The notes: generated by a model not told the origin, from the sequence alone. DNA of 64,000 nt from Pseudeuparius sepicola (GCA_963920635.1 OY987303.1:49475223-49539222); one strand, 5' to 3'; counted from the stretch's first letter, positions 20,837 through 32,360 are shown. Numbers and translations: made by a program.

Positions 20837-22018
20837 CAGGGTGATTCAGTTTTAATCTGCAACACTTCAACAGGTGATAGAAAACCAAAAAATAACCTCA
20901 CTTTCTTCTATAAACTATATCATTTTAAGGCCTTATAAAAGAGTTACAGGGTGTTAAAATTGTAAGAAATATGTGGAATTTATTGAATATTTTACAAACT
21001 AGTTGAGATATTTAAGTCATATTTGGTACACGTTATAACAGCACGGGTTAGCATAAAACCTGTTAATATCAACCATCTTGAACAACCAGTGGCGTAGAAA
21101 TGGGTAATTAGTATAATTTATTTTAGAAAAAAAAATAGAACCACCTTGTATAGCAATAAAATGTATTCAAATTCTTATGTAAATTTTTATTGTAAACAAA
21201 AACGTTCTCTTAACATTTTTTCATATGTGTCATGGTTTCATAGCAAATTTGATTTTTTCGTATTATTTCGGGGTACTTCTGAAAAATTAACTTAAAACTT
21301 TTCTCCATAAGTAACACTCAAAGTAGAAAAAATGTGTTTTTTACTTTAAATACAGTAACTTTTCCCAATAAACTTACCCATTCAAGGTTTTACTTTTCAA
21401 GATACAGAGCGTAACAGTAATTGTATCTTCCTTAAATGTTTTAGACCCTGTATCTTCAAAAGTATAGCCTTAAATAGGTGAGTTTATTAGAAAAAGTTAC
21501 TTTATTTCAGGTAGCAAACACATTATTTCTACTTTAAGTGTTACTTATGGAGCAAATTTTTTAGATAATTTTTCAGAAGTACCCCGAAATATTACGAAAA
21601 AATCAAAGTTGCTATGAAACCATGACACATATGAAAAAATGCTAAGAGAACGTTTTTGTTTACAATAAAAATTTACATAAGAATTGGAATACATTTTATT
21701 GCTATACAAGGTGGTTCTATTTTTTTTTCTAAAATAAATTATACTAATTACCCATTTCTACGCCACTGGTTGTTCAAGATGTTTGTTATTAACAGGTTTT
21801 ATGCTAACCCATGCCGTTATAACGTGTACCAAATATGACTTAAATATCTCAACTAGTTTGTAAAATATTCAAGAAATTCCACATATTTCTTGCAACTTTA
21901 ACACCCTGTAACTTTTTTACAAGGCCTTAAAATGATATAGTTTATAGAAAAAAGTGCGGTTATTTTTTGGTTTTCTATCACCTGTTGAAGTGTTGTAGAT
22001 TAAAACTGAATCACCCTG
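20837..22018. mobile_element. 1.18-kb palindromic element with TA target site
   Basis: Ends CAGGGTGATTCAG and inverse, TA on both sides, arms of about 580 bp that pair nearly throughout around a centre near 21428. No transposase. The first 11 bases match the ends of the autonomous-type element at 45512-47825. It interrupts the MULE-like gene after LALSPIRPN. Confidence 0.85.
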
Positions 22019-24840
22019 TAGACGTCAATTAGAAGGTGAGACAGGAAAAATTATATTATATAAAGATTTGGACAACATGAAGCTGAAGAAGAAAGGCACG
22101 AATTCCCTACATGAAGCCGTGGAAAAATTGGAAAAAAAATATGGTAAACTATACGGATTTTACTTTTTGTTCATTTTTTCCGGCTGATAAATGGACGAGG
22201 AAGGTGATCACATTTTCTTTTTTGTGACACCGGGCATGCAGCAAGTAATGCAACATTATCCAGAGTATATTACATGTGACGTGACTTTTAAATTATTAAA
22301 TATACGAGCTCCCGTATATTTAATAATTGCAGAAGATTCCAACGGCTGTTCCGAGTCCGTTGCTGCCTGCATTTTAGTCCGAGAAGACAAGGAGTCCATG
22401 AAGTGGATGATGGACTGTTTTAAAAAAGCTCATCCAACCTGGACTGGAGTGAAATGTGTCATGACGGATAAGGATTTGACGGAACGTGAAGTTATTCGAG
22501 AAAGCTTTTCAGGAGTCAATTTGATAATGTGTGTGTACCATACATTGCGGAGCTTTAACCGCGAGATAACGACAGATAAAATTACAAAAGAGCAAAAAGT
22601 GGCATCAAAGGAGATTTTGCAGAAAATGGTTTATTGCAAAACGGACCAAAAATTCGACCAGTTATACCAGCAAGTGAAAACAATACCTCAAACGGTCGTG
22701 ATTATTTTGACAAGAACTGGCTTAGATCAAAAGATGAATGATCTCTGTGTACGAATTATATGCACAAAAAAAATTGCCTCGAATCATTGAATGCCAAGAC
22801 GAAGATGGTTGTGGATTGATATTCGAACTTAGGAGATTTTGTGGAGCAATTTATGACTCAAGTTGCATGAATGTATAAACAACGCGATAGTACTGCTGCG
22901 AAATCTTATCATAAGACAAGAGTCGTCAAATTTCCGGAAGATTCTCCAAAAGCACTTTATGTTCAGTTATTGACTGATTTAGCATATAAATTTGTATTGA
23001 ATGAGTCGACTGAAGCTGAAGAAGTCAAAATTGACCTCATGAATTCACATGCATCACCTTCATCTTGCAACTGTGAAAAACGAACAGCTATGGAACTTCC
23101 TTGTAGACATATATTTGCCGTCCGAAAAAAAGAACGACTGGAACTCTTTGATGCTAGCCTTTGCTGTGAACGTTGGAAGAGAAGTTATTACTTCAAAACC
23201 CAACGTGTATTTTCGGAATGTGGGTGTCACGCAGAGACGCCAGAATGTATTATTTCTTTGACCGTATTCAAGAAAAAAGTCCTTTCGTCACATGAAAAAT
23301 ACAGAAATGTCAAGGAATTAATACAAATTATTCCAGAATTAGTAGCTGAATCAAACGCCGATTACTGTAAATCGCTTTAAATTATTGAGTAATTTAATAA
23401 GAGCATTGCAAAACGATAAGGAAATGACGGCTATGGAGTTGAATGATAATCCGAGTCCACGAAATTCTGTGGACATCGATCAATCATTAACTTCCACAGA
23501 TTTGTTAGAAGAAACGGTCGATGAACAGTGTCTGGAAAGTGCACAGGAAGATGATGTTCTGAGTGATGATAATGAAGATGAATGGCTGTCATCGCGACCG
23601 GTGACGGAAAATAATGAGAGTTACACAGATCTTCCTGAACCATCAACTTGGAAATCTTCCGATGTTCATCGTTCCGCAAGTTGCTTGACGTTTTCAAAGA
23701 CAATTAAAAAACGTAAAACTTGTTTCGAACAATCAAACCAACCCGACGGCGATCTTGATAGAACTTTTAGTGAACATTGAATTCCCACCACGAAGATGAC
23801 AAGGAAAAGAAACAATTCATCTCTTCTAACTCAGATGATGACGAGCCCACAGCAAAGTGAAGAGAAAATATCCCCTCAGCTCCAGCTTTAGATGCATCGG
23901 AGAAAGGAAATCGAGAACCATCATGTAACATCGCTAGTGCAACTTCAACACCGAAGGTGTCTTTAAAAGATATCAAGGTTCAACCAGCATTGTGTCAACG
24001 ACCGAAAGGTGCAAAGCTCACAGTGATTGGGTTGGAAAGAAAAAAGACGACTGAAACAAAGATCAAGCCATTCAAGAAGAAAACGTTACATGAAAAGTGG
24101 TCAATAATGTTGAACTGGTTCGTCGAGAAAGATCTCGCCAATCAGTCTTTAATGGGTTATCATATCATCAATGAAGATGAAATAGAAATCATCCCTGAAA
24201 AAGTGTCCGATGCTGTTCTAGGTAATAACATCAATATCGAAATAATATGAAAGTATTTTACAGTATGGATGGATGGTTATCGAGTCCATAAAGGCTGCAG
24301 CTTGTCGGACCGATCTTGATGTCACAGTTGATAGAGATGATGATAATAAACCCGACGTAAAAGTGTCACTATTCTGTGACTATTGTTGTTTATGGTTCCA
24401 TCTTAAATGTGAACAAGAAACCCAAAACCAAAGAATGGATGTGCAAAATGTGTCGCGCAAATAGCCAAAACAAAAACCCAAATTCTCAAAATAATTGTTT
24501 ATAGTAAAATATCAGTATCTTTTAGCTCTTTTTTTACACTATCCAACAGATTACAAATCCATTTACAGGATAGGATGTAACATCTATAATAATACATAAA
24601 CAAAAGTGCTCTATTTTATACAGAAATGAATATAAAGACATACATCAATATAACAAGTTAATTCTGGTAAGGAATGTATTATTACACTATTAGACAGAAT
24701 TTAGCTATTTATAAAATAAAACAATTTATTTGAATATAGTAATTCAAAATTTTATTGATAAACTTTCATTTAATCTGAGTAAAAGTTATATCTACTAAAT
24801 TTTCTATCCTGAAAGCTAATTTTTTTTCAGTCAAATAAAT

Positions 24841-24935
24841 ATTCTGATTAGGATTTCCAATCCCGGGATCCCGACAATTTTCAATCCCGAAAGTCTGAAA
24901 AAATCCCGAAATCCCGAAAAAATCCCGATTTACTC
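24841..24935. repeat. TCCCGA-rich cluster
   Basis: At least six TCCCGA motifs, with a CCCGGGATCCCG palindrome. Related motif clusters occur at 54234-54332 and near the ends of 40805-41550, suggesting the terminal region of one element family. Confidence 0.5.
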
Positions 24936-24989
24936 CCGAAATTTTTACATATTTACATTTGCAGCAAAAGTACACTTTTCCGCACGCAT

Positions 24990-25215
24990 TTTAGTTTAGA
25001 AAGTGTCACTTTTCGGCACTAGTGCGGCAAAGTACTTTTCCGCACTACTTTTCCGCACTAGGAAAAGTAAAACACTTTTCCGCACGCTTGTAGAAAAAAT
25101 AGTGTTCCTAACTCTTGCGGAAAGTGTCTTTTCCACACTCGATTTCTTGGCTGAACTCCGCTACGCGTCGTTCAGCAATCGCATGCGGAAAAGTGGCACT
25201 TTCCGCACTTGTTAG
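24990..25215. repeat. array of TTTTCCGCACT motifs in both orientations
   Basis: More than seven imperfect copies of TTTTCCGCACT or its inverse (AGTGCGGAAAAG) are packed in 225 bp. There is no coding potential in the array. Confidence 0.65.
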
Positions 25216-25833
25216 GAAATATACTATTTTAAGTAACCTAATTGCAATATTATTATATTATAAATAGTTATTTAAATGCAAATTTTATATAACATTCCTC
25301 CTTTGTGGCATGCAGAATTAAAGTCCCTGGGAAGTTCATACAGCTAACTGTAAACTTAATAGCATTGTAGTGGATCTGATCCATATAGGTGAACCGAGAG
25401 GTGAACATTTTACTGCCATTAGCTATTCGATAATATTTTGAACTCGCTAAATAATATGATTACCTACGCATCCAATAAAAAAATCTTTAAAATAATAATC
25501 GGAGAACTCTCTTTTTGTAGACTGTCCATCGATTGGAAGCCAAGCCTTTTGGGTCTTACCTCTGTTAGTCCAAGAGCCAGCCATATGATTTCAACTCTCA
25601 TAAGCTTATAGTTATGTAAAATGTAAAGTATATTTCTTTACTTGAAGCGAGTAGGTTGCCTCAGATAATATAGGCCCGATCATTGTTATTTAAAGAAGTT
25701 GTGGATAATTTTTATTTTTTTAATAGGTACATATCGAGGTACATATTTACTACTTTTTCGCAAGTCTTTTGACAAACTCGAAAAGTGCCATTTTAAAAAT
25801 AGAAGATGGTAATTTTCTTAATTGGTTCTTGTA

Positions 25834-26290
25834 CAGGGTGTTCCCGTATATTTTGACCCTTTATTTTTTGAGTTAGAAAAAAATTATTTAAATAAAAATT
25901 GTAGGGTTTTTTTGAACCCCTAGAATCTGTTACTAGATAAAACAAATGAGCGTCGCAAATTTATGAAAAATATAAACTTACTTTTTTTTAATGGAACATC
26001 CTGTATATTTGTAGATTTTTGAATTGCACGCATTTTTCCGATTCCAACAATATAAATATGTTATATGTTTGCTCTAAGCATTCGCATGATATTCCAAATT
26101 GCAGATAAATACGATCTTTATATTTAATCAAGGTTGCCATGGAAAAACATTTCAATTTAGACAATAGCATTCCTGTCAGTTTTTACCCCAGAAAAGGACG
26201 AATTTCTGGGTTTTTACTTACTTACTTACTTTTTTCTAACTCGAAAAATAAAGGCTCTAGGGGTGGGTCAAAATATACGGGAACACCCTG
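25834..26290. mobile_element. 457-bp MITE with TA target site
   Basis: Ends CAGGGTGTTCCCGTATATTT and inverse with TA on both sides. A short TTAC-repeat microsatellite lies at 26215-26232. Confidence 0.8.
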
Positions 26291-27109
26291 TACTTTCCTC
26301 CAGTACTAAAAGAAAACTCGAAAATCCGATATTTAACCAAATTTCCCGACTCCCGATTTCCAAGTTTCTAGAAATGGGACGGCTATGTAGAATTAGCGAA
26401 ATTGACGGGAAATCCTGAGGAACCGCTCGTATAAATTGCGTGTTTTTTCTCATTTTTTTTATTTTTCGGGGGCACCGGAAACATCTGCACCTCACGAAGA
26501 CTTGAGGAAAGCTTTAAAAATTCCGACCCCAGAGCCCCGAGCCGAAATAACTTAGATGTAACTCGGCGAAAAAGGGCAATTTCTGACATTTACATTTACG
26601 GACATTGGCTTTTAGGTGACGGGAAATGACGGTCAATCACGCAAAAAAGATGCGTCCCACCTGTGTTGGTCGTTTTTTTCGCCGAAAATCCTTAATAACT
26701 CGAAAACGAGAAATAATTTAGATGAAAAAGTTTCTTTAAATATGTTGACCCGTTCTCCGGCCATCTCGCCGTACCGTCAAATCTCCCAAGTTTGAAAAAA
26801 ATTTTTCCTATGCATCAAGCGGTATATGGCACTGGCTGTATAGCGGGGCCTCGCACACAACTCTTGTCCCCGAGGTCCAGACTTGCCTATCGCATTTCTA
26901 AAAGACCAAGGGACCCTTTTTTTATTGTTGCTCCATGGGCCTTCTTTCCGATGGTACCTATTTTGTTATATAATCATATGAGAGTAGATTTGCCTAAATA
27001 TTGACCGCAACTTCTTTAAATAACAATGATCGGGCCCATATAAATTGAGGCAACCTACTCGCTTCAAGTCAAGAAATATACTCTACATTTTACCCAACAT
27101 ATTATCGGT

Positions 27110-27293
27110 GTCTGATATATTATTAAAGACTGCTCACGGCTGTCACGTCTGACACATTTTTGGCTCACCATGCGCTTTCCGGAGATAAAATACAATGCAG
27201 AATACATTGTTAGCCATCAGAGCCATCTGTTTTCCGGGACATAAAGCTATAGCCATGAGAAGTCTTTATAAATACCTACCTACGTCAGTCAAT
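27110..27293. mobile_element. MITE, uninterrupted relative of 10920-11659
   Basis: Shares ACTGCTCACGGCTGTCA, GGCTCACCATG, AATACATTGTT and ACGTCAGTCAA with the split copy near 11 kb. It shows what that unit looks like without the nested insertion. Confidence 0.65.
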
Positions 27294-27491
27294 ATTATTC
27301 TATAAGCTTACGAGAGTTGAAATCATGCAGCCGGCTCTGGTACTATATGTATTTATTATAAAAACTAAAGAACTACATATAAAGATACAGTAAATATGCA
27401 GTGGCCAGCCATTTTATAGAAATAATATGTAGAATGGGGAATAATAATAATTATTATAGGAGGATTAAAAAAGTAGGGTATTTTATCTTAC

Positions 27492-27569
27492 ATAAAATGC
27501 ATGTTTCATAGTTTCCTCCGTTTTATCGTCATTAACAATAAAATACAGCTTGCAGGAACTGGTACTCAT
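27492..27569 (-). CDS. mus101: TopBP1/Mus101, exon 1 (start codon, BRCT0 first half)
   Basis: ATG at 27569 on the minus strand, 26 codons, then a GTAAGA donor below 27492, phase 0. The reading MSTSSCKLYFIVNDDKTEET resembles the N-terminus of TopBP1 (a short leader, a beta strand, then an acidic/polar segment leading to a helix) and joins in frame to ISKEY of exon 2 across a 9.6-kb intron. That intron contains the THAP exon, the GGGGAAC-end element and the MULE-like gene. Confidence 0.75.
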
Positions 27570-28781
27570 TTTTAGATTTGTGATCTGTATCTGTATTGTT
27601 TTCAAACTTTAAAAAATTTTCAACGGTTAAAGCTAACCTATACATTTTGTGGTTAAAGCAATCAAGCAGTGACAGCACTGACAACAGATGAACAGATCAA
27701 GGTCTCGAGACGAGAGGAGAAAAGGAAAAGACCTGCCCACAAAATATATAGGTTAGACCTGCCTGGATCCAGCGTTGTGCTTTTAACCTAAGGCAAATGT
27801 ACTAGAATTGTTCACAAAATTGTACTAGATTGTAATAGATCCAAATTCCTGTCAAATTCTACTACAGCTTTTTTTATTGAAACAGTTTTTTGTCATTATA
27901 TAATATTAGCTTTATTTAACAACAAAAATAAAACGTTCCATTTCTAATAAAAATAAAATTTATTCTACAAAAACAAAAAACATAACAAGAAAAAACGTAC
28001 CAGTAATATCTACTTAGTAAGTAGGTACACGATGTATCGTGTATAAAAAAATTTACTGTTAAAAATAAATAAACTTAAAAAATATAACTGTGAGAAGTTA
28101 TGAGGTGCTTTCCATCGGAGTGATCCAAAGTGATCTACTGCTCAAGGTCGCTTAATCGACCAATCACAAGCGATTCTAATAAGTGACCTTAGGTAACACA
28201 AGAATCAGGATCAGTGGATCAGTCCAAAGGAAAGCCCCTATAATGTCGGCAGTCGAAATTGTAATATTGAAGATTATTGGAATTTTTGCTGTTGTAGTGA
28301 TAGCGTAATAGCAATTGGTAAATTGTAATAGATCTAGTACAATTATTGTAAACAACTCTGCCTGCATCGGTATTGTCAACACCACAAGCATACCACAAGG
28401 CGCAAAAGAGACAAAAGACAACCGACCGGGGTAACTTATCAATCAAGGACGGCGGCCATTTGTAACCTTATTTAAGGCGCGAATTTTAAAACGCTTAAAA
28501 TTAAATCCATAAAACCCGGTTTCTCAGGATTTTCTTAGCGTTAAGGTGAACTGTAAGTAAACCCTTAACGACTAACAATGGTCGTACACCACATACCTAT
28601 AAAATATAGGTATGTGCCGAACACTTAACGCTAAGTAGATAGAAACCGAGCCTAAGCATCTCATTGCTCCAAATATGTAATTAAGTATTATGCTGGGTTT
28701 ATATTTTCTTTTTTTAATAAGCTTGTTTTTACATAACACAAAATGACCTAGATATTACTTTGTACAGAAGTAATAACTTAC
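27570..28781. other. upstream region of TopBP1
   Basis: AT-rich stretch with no exon recognised. A GGCGGCCATTT motif on the plus strand near 28450 resembles a housekeeping-promoter element, but no transcription start is defined. The minus ORFs at 28176-28446 lack recognisable motifs. Confidence 0.35.
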
Positions 28782-28855
28782 CTGTACAATTTAATAGAAC
28801 TTTCAGGAGGCACCAGTCTTTTGAGATTTTTACAATGCTTCACAAAGCAAGCCAT
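28782..28855 (-). CDS. THAP zinc-finger first exon
   Basis: ATG at 28855 on the minus strand; 24 codons plus AG, then GTAAGT. The reading MACFVKHCKNLKR ... SSIKLY(R) has the first THAP zinc pair (C3, C8) and ends where the first THAP intron normally falls, before the FP box. It lies 1.2 kb upstream of TopBP1 exon 1 on the same strand. The partner exon could be 17900-18000, but a middle exon (one base in, one base out) is required and was not found. Confidence 0.55.
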
Positions 28856-29181
28856 TGTTCTCGTCTAGTCGTAATAATCACAGCAAAACACTTTCTTATT
28901 TTCGAAATACCTAGATAACAAAAACTTGTGGGAAAACCGAAAACGAGCAGGGAAAACGAATAAACACAAAACAGCTGTTCCGATAAATGTCAATATAAGG
29001 GTACAAATGGCGGCATCATGCATCCTTTACTATGACCCACGCACCAGCGTGCGCAGACGGTTAAAAACGTAGGGTAGACTGTCCCACAGTGAATCACGGT
29101 ACACAGTTGATCAGCCGCCATTTTTACCACACCAGTAGTTACGTAAGAAAATGATCTAGGTAGGGGGTGTCACCTCAGCCC

Positions 29182-29217
29182 AATAAAATATATCCGCCAG
29201 CTTGCCGGTGCTCAGTC
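29182..29217 (+). promoter_or_regulatory. core promoter of the pogo-like transposase
   Basis: A TATA-like AATAAAATATAT at 29182-29193 lies about 27-30 bp before an arthropod initiator TCAGTC at 29212. A donor GTAAGC at 29257 and acceptor TTTCAG at 29567 suggest a 311-nt intron in the leader, with the ATG two bases after the acceptor. Confidence 0.55.
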
Positions 29218-29445
29218 GAGTCTATTGTGCGAAGGAGAGTGGGTGTGTGATTTCAGGTAAGCAAAGTAAATTCACGCGGTATTTTCCGCGTCCTTTTTTT
29301 GTAATGTTTTAGTTTTTTTTTTTCATATGTGATATATTGTCTCAATAGTCATTTGTTTGCTTCTAAGAAAATGTTAAAAATGTTTCTTTTTGTGTTGGCC
29401 AAACATTTATTTTTATTGATTTGTGAAATGTTACCAATAATATAC

Positions 29446-29526
29446 AGTGAACCAGTACACAGTGAATCACAGTGAGTTGGTTCACTGTGTACTTTACCTG
29501 TGACGGCAAGTGGTTCACTGTGTACA
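29446..29526. repeat. subterminal repeat array, left side
   Basis: Several direct and inverted copies of GGTTCACTGTGTAC. The same motif recurs at the element tip (29085-29095) and on the right side. Probable transposase-binding sites. Confidence 0.7.
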
Positions 29527-29568
29527 TTACTCACATATAACACCATATTTATTTTTTATTGTTTCAGT

Positions 29569-31413
29569 ATGGCCCGCACAAAAAAAGAGCGTAAAGTAGG
29601 AAAACACACCGAGCAACAGATGAGGGAGGCACTAGACTTAAAAACCTCTGGGCTAAGTCTAAGACAAGCTGCAAAAAGGAAAGAAATTCCATATGCAACA
29701 CTGCGCCGATATTTTTTAAAACAACAGCAGCTGGGACAGGCAACTAGACTCACTCCAAATTATGAAGTTAACCGAATTTTCACAGATATACAGGAACAAG
29801 AATTACTTAATTATTTGTTTGAATGTGCCTATGCGTTCTATGGTGTGACAAATTATGATTGCCGTCAAATTGCTTATCAAATGGCAAAATGCAACAAAAT
29901 ACCTATGCCTGTGTCTTGGACAGAAAATAAATTAGCAGGTGTTGAATGGTTGCGATCCTTCCGTGAAAGACAACCCGGACTTACTTTAAGGTCACCTGAA
30001 CGCTGTAGCTTGGCACGAGCCACTGCATTCAATCGCTCTAATGTAGGGAATTTTTTTGACAACCTTCACAATATTTTGCAGAGATATCCTTTATTGGCAG
30101 ATGGTACCCGAATTTTTAACTTAGACGAGACATCTACAACCACTGTGCAAAAGCCACAAAAAGTTCTTGCCCCTAAAGGAATAAGATGCCTCTCTAAAGT
30201 TACCAGTGGCGAAAAGGGTACTTTAGTTACCACGTGCTGCATCATTAGTGCAAGTGGTCAAAGTTTGCCCCCTGTTCTAGTGTTCCCGAGGGTTCATTTT
30301 AAGAACCATATGATAAAAGGAACGCCAACGGGCACCTTAGGATTAGCTAACCCCAGCGGATGGATGAATTCGGAACTTTTTGTAGATGTTATGAGGCATT
30401 ACATAAAATATTCTTCATCATCTAAAGAAAACCCTTCATTGCTCATTCTCGACAACCATGAATCCCATCTCACTATTGAAGCGTTAGATCTGGCAAAAGA
30501 AAATGGTGTGAATGTCCTTACTTTACCTCCTCATACCACTCACAAGACTCAACCCTTGGATGTTGGCGTTATGAAACCCTTTAAAGAATACTATAACGCG
30601 GCGATGGATTCTTGGATGCTTCGACACCCCGGAGAGCCAGTGACAATCTACGACGTAGGATTGTTTATAGGGGAAGCTTATTCAAAGGCTATGACCCCCA
30701 CAACAATTTGTAACGCTTTTAAGAAAACAGGAATTTTCCCTTATGACAGAAATATCTTCTCAGATATAGATTTTTTGCCTAGCTCCGTCACAGACAGGCC
30801 GGATCCAAATGAGAGGCTATTATATTTTATTGTAGAAGAACAAAAAGAAAATGTGCCTAATGCTAACGAAAATACTAAGAATGAAGAACATTCAGAAAAT
30901 AATCAGAATGATCGGAAGGCTCAACCTTCAACAACTTTGTTAGAAGAGGCCGATATTATAGAAGCTGGTCCTTCATCTATGCCCAAAGTTGGACAAAAAG
31001 ACTTCTTGTCTCCTAAAGATTTTCGGAAACCTCTACGTGCAGCTCCTAGAAAAAATACTAGAAAATGTCGTAAGACGGGACGAAGTATCATTGCGACTGA
31101 TACACCTGAAAAAGATCAAATAGCCATGGAAAAGGAAGCTAAAAAGAGGAAGGTGCCACCAGTCAAAACAAAGAGGGTGTTAGTACAAAGCTCGTCATCT
31201 GATTCAGAGACATCAATGGTTTTAAACGACAGTGATGAATCCGGGAGTGAGGAGGTTATGCAAGGGCTTGTCATGAAGCTTGATAGACAGCCCCAGCCAA
31301 GTGACTATGTTTTGGTGCAGTTTAAAACCACTAATAAAGCTATTGTCTATTATGTTGGTGAAGTGTTGAATATATGTTGTTACTTTTTTAAGAAAAAAGT
31401 TTTCCAGGCATAA
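29569..31413 (+). CDS. pogo-like transposase (HTH_psq + DDE_1), 614 aa
   Basis: Residues 15-50 form a pipsqueak-type helix-turn-helix (EALDLKTSGLSLRQAAKR, PYATLRRYF). The DDE_1 core follows: D186 in IFNLDETST, D295 in LLILDNHESH, D331 in HKTQPLDVG, spacing D35D. The C-terminal third is charged and low-complexity. ATG 29569 is chosen over the upstream ATG at 29500 because it follows a splice acceptor and starts the MARTKKERK box common at such N-termini. The ORF stops early: a conserved tail continues in the next frame at 31409-31564. Confidence 0.9.
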   Translation: MARTKKERKVGKHTEQQMREALDLKTSGLSLRQAAKRKEIPYATLRRYFLKQQQLGQATRLTPNYEVNRIFTDIQEQELLNYLFECAYAFYGVTNYDCRQIAYQMAKCNKIPMPVSWTENKLAGVEWLRSFRERQPGLTLRSPERCSLARATAFNRSNVGNFFDNLHNILQRYPLLADGTRIFNLDETSTTTVQKPQKVLAPKGIRCLSKVTSGEKGTLVTTCCIISASGQSLPPVLVFPRVHFKNHMIKGTPTGTLGLANPSGWMNSELFVDVMRHYIKYSSSSKENPSLLILDNHESHLTIEALDLAKENGVNVLTLPPHTTHKTQPLDVGVMKPFKEYYNAAMDSWMLRHPGEPVTIYDVGLFIGEAYSKAMTPTTICNAFKKTGIFPYDRNIFSDIDFLPSSVTDRPDPNERLLYFIVEEQKENVPNANENTKNEEHSENNQNDRKAQPSTTLLEEADIIEAGPSSMPKVGQKDFLSPKDFRKPLRAAPRKNTRKCRKTGRSIIATDTPEKDQIAMEKEAKKRKVPPVKTKRVLVQSSSSDSETSMVLNDSDESGSEEVMQGLVMKLDRQPQPSDYVLVQFKTTNKAIVYYVGEVLNICCYFFKKKVFQA

Positions 31414-31564
31414 TTTTTATGCACCACTAATAGCCGATGTAGCTTCTGTCAGTAAGACAGATATAAAAGCCATTTTGCCAAATCCACAGGTCAATGGAAC
31501 CACGTCTAGGCAAAATTCATACTACACATTTAACATAGATTTCGGTTCAATAGACATACGTTAG
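31409..31564 (+). pseudogene. frameshifted C-terminal tail of the pogo-like transposase
   Basis: Shifted by one base from the main ORF, 51 codons read HNFYAPLIADVASVSKTDIK and end DFGSIDIR then TAG. It follows naturally on the conserved VYYVGEVL segment near the end of the main ORF, so a small indel around 31370-31385 has broken the frame. An unrecognised intron is the alternative. Confidence 0.65.
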
Positions 31565-31793
31565 CCAGATGCCATACCTAACAGTTTTTTATGTTCTCGA
31601 TAAATCAAAATAATATAAGAATACTTTGTTTGTGTTTTGTTCGGGTGTGTTGTTATACGTTAAATACTACATCTTTCTTATGATAAGAAAATACTTATTT
31701 ATGTTCTGTTTATTTTTCTTTGAATAAAGAAAATATAATTAAGTTGTGTGGTTATTGCAATTCTATAAGGTACGTGATTACATCTTCATTTAG

Positions 31794-31862
31794 ATTGGTT
31801 CAGTGTGTACTCATCGTTCGGCTCACTGTGTCCACATCTTGGTACACAGTGAACCACTTGCA
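31794..31862. repeat. subterminal repeat array, right side
   Basis: Copies of TTCA(C/G)TGTGTAC and its inverse ACACAGTGAACCACTTG mirror the left array. Confidence 0.65.
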
Positions 31863-32127
31863 CGTGTTTTTAAAAAAATGTGTCGATGCCTTTATGTTGT
31901 CTTTTTGCAAATTATTACGATATATTCTCATAACAAACACTCCAAAGTAGCTTTGACAAAAATTTCATGTTTCCTTTTATAAAATCCTTAGATTTATGCC
32001 ATTTATAAACAAAAGTGGTTCACTGTGGGACAGTCTACCCTACTAATTTAAGATGCCAACGCGCCCCGACGGGACTACGCGAACTAATATATGGGCCATC
32101 GTCACCGTGAACGGTGCTAGCGCTAGC

Positions 32128-32360
32128 CACCGGCGGCGCTTTCGGGTATGATGTGTCAAGCTCTGTATGTTTGAGACTCCGTTTTGCTTGTGTGCCGTTC
32201 ATACCACAGACTCGTCTGTGGTTCATACCCGAACGCTCTATAGGATAGGGGGAGGAAAAAAGAGCAACTCTGGAGTATCAAGCTCAAGCATACCCAAAAG
32301 GATGAAATGGAAGTGGAGTACTCCTGAGTAGCTCTGGGGTGCTCTAAGTGTTATACCCGA
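32128..32360. mobile_element. small element with CTTTCGGGTAT ends
   Basis: CGCTTTCGGGTATGA at the left is inverted at the right (TATACCCGAAAGCG). A nested hairpin CACAGACGAGTCTGTG lies near 32206-32221. No TSD was settled. Confidence 0.5.

Larger units (their letters stand above)
19597..24478 (+). pseudogene. MULE/ZSWIM-like transposase-derived gene with SWIM and PHD-like parts, disrupted
   Basis: Resembles ZSWIM1/3-type proteins derived from Mutator-like transposases. In order: a FAR1-like N-terminal part (19597-19843: GDSFGSFEDIKAAVKKYE, KYYFIKYHCIFGG, with a stop and a frameshift); RLTPELREQVAKML at 20773-20830; an RNase H-like core (22191-22790: YITCDVTFKLL, VKCVMTDKD, with two catalytic-type Asp); a SWIM finger (22871-23380: CNCEKRTAMELPCRH, CxC...CxH); an acidic tail; and a PHD-like end (CDYCCLWFHLKC near 24378-24413, then WMCKMCR in another frame). 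Palindromic elements at 20011-20605 and 20837-22018 split it, and several frame breaks remain. It lies inside TopBP1 intron 1 on the opposite strand. Confidence 0.8.
25555..27330. repeat. large inverted repeat with nested elements
   Basis: About 130 bp at 25555-25690 (CTTGAAGCGAGTAGGTTGCC, then GCCCGATCATTGTTATTTAAAG) is inverted at 27005-27090 and continues at 27295-27330. Nested inside are 25834-26290 and 27110-27293. The core (26300-26800) shows no gene. Confidence 0.6.
29072..32040 (+). mobile_element. pogo-like transposon, 2969 bp
   Basis: Inverted ends GGGTAGACTGTCCCACAG (22 bp perfect) with TA on both sides. The element carries one long transposase ORF and arrays of TTCACTGTG/CACAGTGAA motifs near both ends. 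Psq-type helix-turn-helix plus DDE_1 core and TA target site place it in the pogo group. Confidence 0.92.
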
